From positions 918,993 through 982,992 of the forward strand of contig NZ_FUZU01000004.1 of NCBI RefSeq assembly GCF_900167975.1: a stretch of 64,000 nucleotides of DNA, written 5' to 3'. This document shows, one piece after another, positions 48,697-57,436 of the stretch. Below the pieces are notes generated by a model. The model did not search any database. It was not told where the DNA came from and saw nothing but the letters and a program-made list of their open reading frames with translations. Each line of letters starts with the position of its first letter. Position 1 is the stretch's first letter. This DNA is from Ohtaekwangia koreensis (GTDB lineage: Bacteria > Bacteroidota > Bacteroidia > Cytophagales > Cyclobacteriaceae). The position numbers and the translations under genes are program-made.

Positions 48697-50574
48697 ATGA
48701 TTGATACAAAACACCGCTGGCTATTTCTTCTGGTCACTATAATTGTGCTGCTGAATGGAATTATGCTTTCAGCCTCCATTTCTCAATCACAAGCAGATCC
48801 GCCACCGTCCTATCGCTTCCCCTATGCACAGGCAGGTCTAACAAGAGAGCAGGCAGCCGCTCACCTAGTCAGTCGGTTTACATACGGTGTTGTACCGGGA
48901 CAGATTGAAGATATAGTAAACATGGGGCTTGAGAATTGGTTTCAACAACAATTGACGGCTAACCTAAAGGATGACAAAGTTAATGCGCTGTTGGATGACT
49001 ACGATGCTCTAAAATTAAGTAATGCCGACATCGTAAATACTTACTTTAAAAACGCACAAATTTTACGTATGGCTATAGCTGATGGCGTGATCGACAGAGA
49101 TTCAGCAAAACTTAACAAAGGTGAATACCGAGATCAACTGAAGGATTATGCCAAGAAAAAACAGATTAAGCCAGAACGCGAGCTTATCCGTCAATTTAGT
49201 AGTCAAAAAATAATTCGTGCAGTATATACTAACAATCAGTTACAGGAAGTACTTGCCGAGTTCTGGTTCAATCATTTTAATATATCCTTTACCAAAAAGA
49301 TCTGTGCGCAGTTTATTCCTGGTTATGAAAGAGATGCTATACGTCCACACGCATTGGGAGCGTTTGAAGATCTTCTCGTTTCAACAGCTAAATCTCCTGC
49401 CATGCTTTTATACCTCGACAACTTTAGCAGTGTTGGTACAAAAGATACTATAGCAGAAAAAAAACAAGAAAAAAAAGGAAGAATGAAAGGGCTTAATGAA
49501 AATTATGCCCGTGAAGTTATGGAATTACACACGTTAGGTGTTGATGGTGGATACACGCAGAACGATGTTACAGAAGCGGCAAGAATTCTTACCGGCTGGA
49601 CACTATACCCTATAGGAAAAGAAAATTTTGGGAATAGTTATAAAAAATTACTGGAAAGAGAAGGAGAAGATAAATTGAAAGCGCGTGGTTTTATACATGA
49701 TGGAGATTTTCTATTTACCCCTAATCGTCATGACACTGGTAAAAAAATAGTTATGGGTAAATCATTTCCACCAGGCAAGGGATATGAGGAAGGGCTGCAA
49801 TTGTTAACGTTCCTTGCACATCACCCTGCTACAGCAAAATTTATATCCACCAAGATTGCCACCAGATTTGTTAGCGATGAACCACCCGTGAGACTGATTG
49901 AAAAAATGGCTAAGACCTTTCTTGAAAGAAACGGAGATATAAAGCAAGTCTTAATTACCATGGTATCTTCAACCGAGTTCTGGGAACCGTCTGCTATACG
50001 GGCAAAAACAAAATCACCACTTGAAGTAGCTGTCAGCAGTCTACGGGCCCTGAACGCAGAAGTATACAAGCCGTACGAAATATATACCTGGATAACGCGA
50101 ATGGGCCAGCCGCTATATTTCTACCAGGCTCCGACTGGTTTCCCCGACAGGGGCCAATACTGGATCAACACCGGCTCATTGCTAAACCGGATGAACTTTG
50201 GCCTCGCATTAGCAGACGGACGAATACCTGGTGTAAAATTTAATCTACTGGCGCTGAACAAAAACCATGAACCCGAAAGTGCGGAAGATGCATTGATTAC
50301 CTATAGCAAACTTCTATTACCAGAAAGAAATGTAGAGGAGACTGTAAAACGCCTTACACCATTACTCAACGCCCAGAACCTGGATCAAAAAATAAATGAA
50401 GCTGCAGGGAGTGCAGCTTCGGATTCAACCATGCGTATGGCTACAACGGATAGCCTAAGCGGCGAAGCACTCATGTTGATGAATCCACTGACACAGACAA
50501 CCGGGCAAAGTAAATATAGACTGTCCCAGGTAATTGGTATTCTACTGGGATCTCCTGAGTTTCAAAGAAGATAA
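48697..50574 (+). CDS. DUF1800 family protein
   Basis: A 625-residue exported protein: an N-terminal hydrophobic segment (about 8-30), then A-A-A-H-L-V-S-R-F-T-Y-G, F-W-F-N-H-F-N-I-S, N-E-N-Y-A-R-E-V-M-E-L-H-T-L-G-V-D-G-G-Y-T and the D-P-x-G-Y-like closing stretch F-Y-Q-A-P-T-G-F-P-D. All are DUF1800 marks. DUF1800 and DUF1501 genes occur as neighbours in many bacteria and are thought to act together in the envelope; no reaction is established. The DUF1501 gene follows after 27 bases. Confidence 0.87.
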   Translation: MIDTKHRWLFLLVTIIVLLNGIMLSASISQSQADPPPSYRFPYAQAGLTREQAAAHLVSRFTYGVVPGQIEDIVNMGLENWFQQQLTANLKDDKVNALLDDYDALKLSNADIVNTYFKNAQILRMAIADGVIDRDSAKLNKGEYRDQLKDYAKKKQIKPERELIRQFSSQKIIRAVYTNNQLQEVLAEFWFNHFNISFTKKICAQFIPGYERDAIRPHALGAFEDLLVSTAKSPAMLLYLDNFSSVGTKDTIAEKKQEKKGRMKGLNENYAREVMELHTLGVDGGYTQNDVTEAARILTGWTLYPIGKENFGNSYKKLLEREGEDKLKARGFIHDGDFLFTPNRHDTGKKIVMGKSFPPGKGYEEGLQLLTFLAHHPATAKFISTKIATRFVSDEPPVRLIEKMAKTFLERNGDIKQVLITMVSSTEFWEPSAIRAKTKSPLEVAVSSLRALNAEVYKPYEIYTWITRMGQPLYFYQAPTGFPDRGQYWINTGSLLNRMNFGLALADGRIPGVKFNLLALNKNHEPESAEDALITYSKLLLPERNVEETVKRLTPLLNAQNLDQKINEAAGSAASDSTMRMATTDSLSGEALMLMNPLTQTTGQSKYRLSQVIGILLGSPEFQRR

Positions 50575-50601
50575 ATAACACACAAGAAAAAATATAAACA
50601 C

Positions 50602-51867
50602 ATGGTAACACGAAGAGGTTTTCTAAAAGCTGGTGGACTAACCTTGTTTGGCATTGGTATAGGAGGAGTTCCATCCTTTATGGCGCGCGCAGCTTCGAGT
50701 AGTAAAATCATGGCACCGTATCGAAAAAATAAAGTACTCGTCTGTATATTCCAGCGTGGTGCCATGGATGGACTTATGGCTGTAACGCCTTTTACTGATA
50801 TATACCTCAAGGCTGCACGCCCTACTTTATTTATGTCTGCCGCAAAAGAAAAAGCTGACAAACCTTTAATTGATCTTGACGGACGTTTCGGGCTCCATCC
50901 TTCTCTGCAGGTTTTTGAATCACTCTTTCATGAAAAGCAGCTTGCTATAGTACACGGCATGGGCTCACCAAACACTACCCGTTCACATTTTGATGCACAA
51001 GACTATATGGAGTCGGGCACTCCCTTTAACAAGAATACTCCCAGTGGCTGGCTCAATCGCGCTGTTGGGTTACTCGGGCATGAAGCAACGCCCTTCCAGG
51101 CTGTTAGCGTCACTTCATCTTTACCTCGTTCGCTATACGGAAATCATGCTGCTCTGGCGATCAAAGACTTAAAAGATTTTACCGTTCAGTTAAAAGGTAA
51201 TCCGGCTGGTGCATCTGTGGCGGCTAAAAGTTTTGAAGAGCTATATGACCAAACTTCCTCTTCATTGTTAAAAGAAACAAGTAAGGAAAGTTTTGACGCT
51301 GTTAAAATGCTGCAACTTGCCGATGTTCGTAACTATACTCCTGCCAATGGGGCAAGTTATCCGAACAGTCCTTTAGGGAATTCATTAAAACAGATTGCTC
51401 AACTTATAAAAATGGATGTTGGGTTGGAAGTTGCTTTTGCTGAATCGGGAGGATGGGATACTCATTTCAATCAAGGCACTTACAACGGTATGTTTGCACG
51501 CAATGTAACGGATCTCAGCAATAGTATCATTGCTTTTTGGCGTGATATTGAAATGTATCAGGACGACATCACCGTTATGACAATGACCGAATTCGGAAGA
51601 ACGGTAAAACAAAATGGGACCGGCGGTACGGATCACGGCAGAGCTTCCTGTTCTTTCATTTTAGGAAATAATGTACAGGGTGGAAAAGTACATGGTACGG
51701 TAAATCCTCTCGCTATAGAAAACCTGGAAGATGGTCGCGACCTTGCTGTTACTACTGATTTCAGAAGTATATTCAGTGAAGTTGCCAGCATACATTTAAA
51801 ACTGGAAAACAAAAATACATTGTTCCCGGACTGGCATGGAAATACGATTGGTGTTATGAAAGCATAG
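50602..51867 (+). CDS. DUF1501 family protein with Tat signal
   Basis: A 421-residue protein. Residues 1-31 are a twin-arginine signal (T-R-R-G-F-L-K then a hydrophobic core ending A-R-A-A), so it is exported folded, which usually means a metal or cofactor is inserted in the cytoplasm. The body shows the DUF1501 layout related to alkaline-phosphatase-like/sulfatase folds: V-C-I-F-Q-R-G-A-M-D-G near 48, H-G-M-G-S-P near 118, S-G-G-W-D-T-H near 280, T-E-F-G-R-T near 330 and D-H-G-R-A near 345. The D/H-rich motifs suggest a metal site. Partner of the preceding DUF1800 gene. Confidence 0.88.
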   Translation: MVTRRGFLKAGGLTLFGIGIGGVPSFMARAASSSKIMAPYRKNKVLVCIFQRGAMDGLMAVTPFTDIYLKAARPTLFMSAAKEKADKPLIDLDGRFGLHPSLQVFESLFHEKQLAIVHGMGSPNTTRSHFDAQDYMESGTPFNKNTPSGWLNRAVGLLGHEATPFQAVSVTSSLPRSLYGNHAALAIKDLKDFTVQLKGNPAGASVAAKSFEELYDQTSSSLLKETSKESFDAVKMLQLADVRNYTPANGASYPNSPLGNSLKQIAQLIKMDVGLEVAFAESGGWDTHFNQGTYNGMFARNVTDLSNSIIAFWRDIEMYQDDITVMTMTEFGRTVKQNGTGGTDHGRASCSFILGNNVQGGKVHGTVNPLAIENLEDGRDLAVTTDFRSIFSEVASIHLKLENKNTLFPDWHGNTIGVMKA

Positions 51868-51977
51868 AGAAACTGTTGCTTGGGGTGCTGTTACTTAGCC
51901 GGCAAGGGAGGTGCTTATGCTTTGAAAGTAATGGTCGCTTCTATTTATGCTCCAAGAAGACTATAGATTTTTATTAC

Positions 51978-54900
51978 CTATACGCCATTGAGACTTCGCT
52001 TGCTTGTGTACTGCGAGGCATTCTCGAGTGCTTTCAGTATATCTTCCAGACGCATGGGCTTGCTTACATAAGCATCCATACCGGCTTCGATGCACTGCTC
52101 CTTATCGCCCTGCATGGTATTCGCAGTCATAGCAATGATAAACGATCCGGACTTCAATTCATGGCGCAATATTCGCGTGGCTTCGAGCCCATCCATTTCG
52201 GGCATCTGTACATCCATCAGTATAACATCGTATTGTTTCGAGCGCATTTCGTTCAGCACTTCCACGCCATTGTTAACAACCTTCGGAGTATATCCAAGCT
52301 TATTCAGAATTCGTACAGCAAGTTTCTGGTTTACCATATTATCATCTGCAACCAGAATCGTAAGCGGATTGATGCTTGCAAACTCTACCGAGAGTTGCTT
52401 TGCAGTTTGTACACTCCGCACTTGTACCTTCCGCTCGTGGCGTAGGGCCTGAAATATAGTCTCATTCAATTGCGTCTGATGAACTGGCTTGGTAAGTATA
52501 TGAAAGAATAATTCAGAAAGTTCAATCGTCTTGTCTGTACCCAGCGAAGAAAGCAATACAATTGGAAGTGAAGGATACCGGCTTCGGATCATTTTTCCCA
52601 AGGCAACACCATCGGTTATCGGCATGTGATAATCCGTTATGACCAAGTCTATCGAATGTCCTTCATATAGTATATCCATCGCCTGAGCCGCTGATTGAGC
52701 CACAACGGGAATAAGTTTCCACTGTTCCAGCTGCGTTTTCAGAATCATACGGTTCGTTTCGTTGTCATCCACTACCAAAACACGCTTCCCGATACAATCG
52801 TTGGGATTCAGGTATACATATTTCTGAAATGCTTCTTCTGCGGAATTGGTTTTGATCGTAAAAGAAAAAACGGAACCAACGGATGGCGTACTGGTCATAG
52901 ATATCTCTCCACCCATTAACTGCACAAGCTTCTCGCATATAGCAAGGCCGAGTCCTGTGCCGCCATACTTACGGGTGGTAGATGAATCAACTTGCGCAAA
53001 TGATTTGAACAGCAGATGCTGTTTATTTTCCGGTATACCTATACCTGTATCGCGTACCGAGAACTTCAAAAATAATGCATCATCCTGCGAAGCTATATCT
53101 TTTGACGCCGCTATATTTACAAAGATCTCGCCTTCAGTGGTAAATTTTATAGCATTGGACACAAGATTTAATAACACCTGCCGGACGCGTGTACTGTCTC
53201 CTATAATTTTACTCGGTACATTCGGCTCGATTTGGTAGATAAGGTCTAATCCTATTTTTGCGGCTTTCCCTGCAAACACATCGAGTACACTTTCCACACA
53301 TGACCGGAGATCAAAAGAGATCTGCTCAAGTTCCATTTTACCGGATTCAATTTTAGAAAAGTCAAGTATATCATTGATTACGGTTAGCAGGTTATCACCA
53401 CAACTACGAATGGTTTCTGTATACTCGAATTGCTCTGCCGTAAGCGGAGTTTCCGCCAGCAGCGAAGCCATACCGATAACCCCATTCATCGGTGTCCTGA
53501 TCTCGTGACTCATGGTGGCCAGAAATATACTCTTGGCTTTGTTTGCTTGTTCAGCTTCATTCCTTGCATCTTCGGCTTCCGCTTTCTGTGTGGTAAGCTC
53601 GCCATTGATCTCTCTCAAAAACTGGGCTTGAGCTTCCAGGATCTCCTTCTGCCCTACTACTTCTGCGGTGCGCTCGTTCACGATCCGTTCAAGTATATTT
53701 CGTTGGCGCTTTACGGAGTTGATCCTGACCCAATAAAACGTAAACGCACCACCAATAAGCACCAGGGCTACCGTTGCACGGAACCAGAACGTTAGCCAGA
53801 ATGGTGGTGTGATAATAATGTCTATAGCAGTACCTTCGGTATTCCATACACCATCATTATTTGAAGCTTTCACATAGAAAGTATATTTGCCAGGGTCGAG
53901 GTTGGTATACGTTGCGAAATGTTTATTCCCCACATAGTTCCAATCTTTATCGAAGCCCTCCAAACGATATGCGTATTGATTATTCTCCGGTGATGTATAA
54001 TTCAATGCCGAAAACTCAAATGAAAACACAGACTGGTCGTACGATAATCGAATCTCGTTAGTCTCCCCTATATGTGATTTTAGAATTTTGTTATTGCGAC
54101 TTGAAACTGATTTATTGAAGAGCTGAAAATCGGTGATGACTACCGGAGGTATAGCAGGGTTATCGACAATGCTGTCCGGGTGAAATACATTGAAGCCGTT
54201 GTTACCACCAAAGTACATCTGGCCATCGCGCGTACGAAGTGAACTGTTAAAACCAAAGGAATTTCCCTGTAAGCCATCGGCAACCGTAAAGTTTCTAAAA
54301 GTTTTCTTTACAGGATCAAATTTACTTAACCCTTTATTTGTACCAATCCATAAATTACCATGCAGGTCTTCTTCTATACTCATGGTCGCATTACTTGGAA
54401 GTCCGTCCTTGATCTGATACGTGGTGAATCTTTTAGTTTCTCTGTCAAAACGATCCAGCCCACCCGTTGTGCAGAACCAGATATACCCCTTGCTATCCTC
54501 AAATATATCCTGTATCGTATTGTTGCTGATGCTGAACGGATCACGTTCATCGTGCGCATAGTTGGTGAACTGCTGCGTCTCGGGATCAAAGCTATCCACA
54601 CCACTTAATTCTGTGCCAATCCAGAGTATACCTTTACTGTCTTGAAAAGCAAGAAATACCCGGTTGCTGCTGAGGCTTGTTGAAGCAACAGGATCATGCA
54701 AGTAACGGGTGATTTGCTTTGTCTTTCCATCCAGTTTATTGATACCACCCGAAAAAAAAGAGATCCATATATTATTATCGCGGTCGTTTATTACACCAAA
54801 GACTTCGTTTACGGTCAGGCTATTCTCATCACCCGGTATATGTTTATAGTGTGTAAATTTTTGTTTAGCTCTATCATAGAAATTCAGACCACCGGCCCAC

Positions 54901-56186
54901 GTGCCAGCCCAAACATTTTCGTCCTTATCCAGCGCAATAGCCGTTGCATAATCACCACTCATGCTATTGGATTTCGCATTGTGCTTATAGGCTATAAATG
55001 TTCGCGCTAGCGGATCAAAAGCATTTATACCACCACCATCTGCGGCTATCCATATAGTGCCACTTTTATCTTCTGCAAAGCCACGAACATCATTGTCGCT
55101 TAGACTCTGCGGATCGCCCGGATCATGTATATAGTGCGTAAACTTTTTTCGGCTCCAGTCCAGGAAATTTACCCCTGCGCTTGCTGTGCCCACCCACATG
55201 TTATTCGCGGGGTCACGATAGAGTACGTGAATTGAATTTTGAATCAGGCCACTCGCATCATTGTTACTGTTACCATATGTAGAGATCTTACCGGTTTTCT
55301 TATCCAGAATGCAGAGTCCACCATTTTCGGTGCCGATCCAGATACGACCTTCTGCATCCTCGTTCAGCGCCATGGTCTCGTTATTGCTCAGACTATATTT
55401 GTTATCCGGATCGTTGCTATATTGTTTGAATGTACCGGTCTTTTCGTTGAATACATTTACACCACCACCCTTTGTAGCTACCCATATATTACCTTCCTTA
55501 TCCATGAAAAGATCCCGTACAAATTCCGCGCTTAGCGAACCTACACCATTACCGGGCTTATAGTGTGCAAATTTATTTTCAGAGACATTAAACCGATCCA
55601 GACCTTCTACTGTACCAATCCATATATTCCCCTTCAGATCTTCCTGTATATCCGTAATCTCACTGGAAACGATACTCGAAACATTGCCGGCTTCATGTAT
55701 ATACTTGGTCAGTTTACTGCGAATCCTGTCCAGTTTACAAAGTCCTTGATCAGTTCCAATCCATATATTTCCAAGCCGATCTTCGTGTAGTGCTTCAACG
55801 TTGTTGCTCGGGATATTATACGGTTCACGGCCAGCTTTATATTGCACGAACGAATCGGTTTTACGATCGTATTTACTTAGACCAGAAAAAGTAGCGATCC
55901 AAAGAAAACCGTCTTTGTCTTCGAGTATATCTGCAATAAGGCTTCCACTAATGCTTGTAGAATCGCCAATTATATTTTTATATACTACCAGTTTATTACC
56001 ATCATATTTATTCAGTCCATCGCGGGTTCCAAACCATATAAAGCCCCGCTTGTCCTGAAGAATACACCGGATGTGATTGTCCTCCAGTATAACAGTTTTA
56101 AATTTCAGGTTATGTTGCGCTTCCGCACCAAAAGACAGCAATAATATCAGGATTGTTATTCTGAAGAATGAAACCGAAGTAACCAT
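51978..56186 (-). CDS. Hybrid sensor kinase: Reg_prop propeller, Y_Y_Y, kinase, two receivers
   Basis: A 1402-residue membrane sensor. A signal peptide (to about 23) is followed by about 14 beta-propeller blades with the N-I-W-I-G-T or G-x-I-W-I-A core (about 30-690), and a Y_Y_Y domain ending near 790 (Y-A-Y-R-L-E-G-F-D-K-D-W). Then one membrane helix at about 795-820, a coiled coil, the phospho-His in A-T-M-S-H-E-I-R-T-P-M-N-G, and the ATPase box N-A-I-K-F-T, D-T-G-I-G-I-P, G-T-G-L-G-L-A. Two receiver domains follow, with Asp in V-I-T-D-Y-H-M-P and L-M-D-V-Q-M-P. There is no AraC-type DNA-binding domain, so unlike the classical one-protein regulators it must signal through a partner. Divergent from the GH43-like gene. 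Confidence 0.92.
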   Translation of the reverse strand: MVTSVSFFRITILILLLSFGAEAQHNLKFKTVILEDNHIRCILQDKRGFIWFGTRDGLNKYDGNKLVVYKNIIGDSTSISGSLIADILEDKDGFLWIATFSGLSKYDRKTDSFVQYKAGREPYNIPSNNVEALHEDRLGNIWIGTDQGLCKLDRIRSKLTKYIHEAGNVSSIVSSEITDIQEDLKGNIWIGTVEGLDRFNVSENKFAHYKPGNGVGSLSAEFVRDLFMDKEGNIWVATKGGGVNVFNEKTGTFKQYSNDPDNKYSLSNNETMALNEDAEGRIWIGTENGGLCILDKKTGKISTYGNSNNDASGLIQNSIHVLYRDPANNMWVGTASAGVNFLDWSRKKFTHYIHDPGDPQSLSDNDVRGFAEDKSGTIWIAADGGGINAFDPLARTFIAYKHNAKSNSMSGDYATAIALDKDENVWAGTWAGGLNFYDRAKQKFTHYKHIPGDENSLTVNEVFGVINDRDNNIWISFFSGGINKLDGKTKQITRYLHDPVASTSLSSNRVFLAFQDSKGILWIGTELSGVDSFDPETQQFTNYAHDERDPFSISNNTIQDIFEDSKGYIWFCTTGGLDRFDRETKRFTTYQIKDGLPSNATMSIEEDLHGNLWIGTNKGLSKFDPVKKTFRNFTVADGLQGNSFGFNSSLRTRDGQMYFGGNNGFNVFHPDSIVDNPAIPPVVITDFQLFNKSVSSRNNKILKSHIGETNEIRLSYDQSVFSFEFSALNYTSPENNQYAYRLEGFDKDWNYVGNKHFATYTNLDPGKYTFYVKASNNDGVWNTEGTAIDIIITPPFWLTFWFRATVALVLIGGAFTFYWVRINSVKRQRNILERIVNERTAEVVGQKEILEAQAQFLREINGELTTQKAEAEDARNEAEQANKAKSIFLATMSHEIRTPMNGVIGMASLLAETPLTAEQFEYTETIRSCGDNLLTVINDILDFSKIESGKMELEQISFDLRSCVESVLDVFAGKAAKIGLDLIYQIEPNVPSKIIGDSTRVRQVLLNLVSNAIKFTTEGEIFVNIAASKDIASQDDALFLKFSVRDTGIGIPENKQHLLFKSFAQVDSSTTRKYGGTGLGLAICEKLVQLMGGEISMTSTPSVGSVFSFTIKTNSAEEAFQKYVYLNPNDCIGKRVLVVDDNETNRMILKTQLEQWKLIPVVAQSAAQAMDILYEGHSIDLVITDYHMPITDGVALGKMIRSRYPSLPIVLLSSLGTDKTIELSELFFHILTKPVHQTQLNETIFQALRHERKVQVRSVQTAKQLSVEFASINPLTILVADDNMVNQKLAVRILNKLGYTPKVVNNGVEVLNEMRSKQYDVILMDVQMPEMDGLEATRILRHELKSGSFIIAMTANTMQGDKEQCIEAGMDAYVSKPMRLEDILKALENASQYTSKRSLNGV

Positions 56187-56466
56187 GCGCTGGAAATATA
56201 GAGTTGGAGATTGCCGGAGTATACTGTCTTAAAGAAAAAAATTTGATTGAATGCTATTGCAAGAAGCTCTTCAATTTCTCGACAAGGTCGCCAATCATAC
56301 CACAAAGCGCATCAGGAAAAAGCGCAAATAACCTAAGAGGAATGCGTAGAAAAAATTGCTGTCGTCTAACTATATGTTGCAACATAGATGATCAAATTCA
56401 CAACAGGACTCGCTACGAGGCACTGGCACCATTTTTTTTATTGGATTAAACTTTAATGAAGCCAAC

Positions 56467-57369
56467 ATGGCAGCACTCGACAATACTTTACAATCCGGGA
56501 ATCCAATTATCAGGCATACCTATACGGCTGATCCAACGGTGTTGGAATATAACGGCACAGTATATCTATATACAGGTCATGACGAAGCACCACCGGGAGA
56601 ACATCGCTATATCATGAACAAATGGCTTTGCTTTTCTTCGCAGGATCTTATTCACTGGACAGAACATCCCGTAAATTTTAAAGCAACAGATTTCAAGTGG
56701 GCGAAGGGTGATGCATACGCATCGAACGTGGTTGAGCGCCATGGTAAATTCTATTGGTATACTGCGGTTACACACGGCACGCTTCCTGGTAAAGCTATCG
56801 GTGTTGCAGTGGCGGATTCTCCGGTGGGTCCGTTTACCGATGCAATCGGTGCTGCACTCATAACAAGTCAGGTTGATGGTATGCTTCCCGATACTGATAA
56901 TTTTGATCCGTCAGTTTTAATTGATGATGACGATCAAACCTATATATTCTGGGGAAAGAATATATGCTATTACGCCAGGCTTCATAAAAATATGATCGCA
57001 CTGGAAGGCCCTGTCAAAAGATTAACTTTGCCTAAATTCATGGAAGGCGCTCACATCCATAAACGGAACGGTTGGTATTATCTATCGTATGGTTATGATT
57101 TTCCTGAAAAAGTAGCGTATGCTATGAGCAGGCAAATTGATGGCCCCTGGGAGTTTAAAGGTATACTAAATGAAATTGCTGGCAACTGCGAAACGAACCG
57201 TCCTGCTATTATCGACTTTAAAGGAAAGTCATATTTCTTTTATCACAACGGAGGTCTCAAAGAAGGTGGAAGTCACAGACGATCCGTCTGCCTGGATTAT
57301 CTATATTATAATAAAGATGGCACCACGCAACGCGTGGTTATGACATCAGAAGGTGTTGAACCGGCCTGA
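56467..57369 (+). CDS. GH43-like glycosidase without signal peptide
   Basis: A 300-residue five-bladed propeller-type enzyme. Catalytic candidates are Asp22 (Y-T-A-D-P-T), the pKa-tuning Asp at about 146 (N-F-D-P-S-V) and the general acid Glu at about 193 (M-E-G-A-H-I). The closing motif E-T-N-R-P-A-I-I-D-F-K-G-K-S-Y-F-F-Y-H matches GH43. GH43 enzymes are arabinofuranosidases, xylosidases or galactosidases. No signal peptide is seen, so it would act in the cytoplasm on imported oligosaccharides unless an upstream start exists. It is next to a propeller-type sensor kinase, which may control it. Confidence 0.85.
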   Translation: MAALDNTLQSGNPIIRHTYTADPTVLEYNGTVYLYTGHDEAPPGEHRYIMNKWLCFSSQDLIHWTEHPVNFKATDFKWAKGDAYASNVVERHGKFYWYTAVTHGTLPGKAIGVAVADSPVGPFTDAIGAALITSQVDGMLPDTDNFDPSVLIDDDDQTYIFWGKNICYYARLHKNMIALEGPVKRLTLPKFMEGAHIHKRNGWYYLSYGYDFPEKVAYAMSRQIDGPWEFKGILNEIAGNCETNRPAIIDFKGKSYFFYHNGGLKEGGSHRRSVCLDYLYYNKDGTTQRVVMTSEGVEPA

Positions 57370-57383
57370 TACATATACTATTA

Positions 57384-57423
57384 TATCAAAGCCTTTATTC
57401 ATTCCAGAACAAAGGCTTTGATA
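57384..57423. terminator. Bidirectional terminator between convergent genes
   Basis: TATCAAAGCCTTT and AAAGGCTTTGATA form a perfect 13-base stem with a 14-base loop, located between the convergent GH43-like and permease genes and able to serve both. Confidence 0.75.
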
Positions 57424-57436
57424 CAAAATATATACA

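Noticed and set aside
51876..52445. Plus-strand frame of 189 codons at the end of the hybrid kinase
   Set aside because: It is antisense to the second receiver domain and lacks any protein-like pattern.
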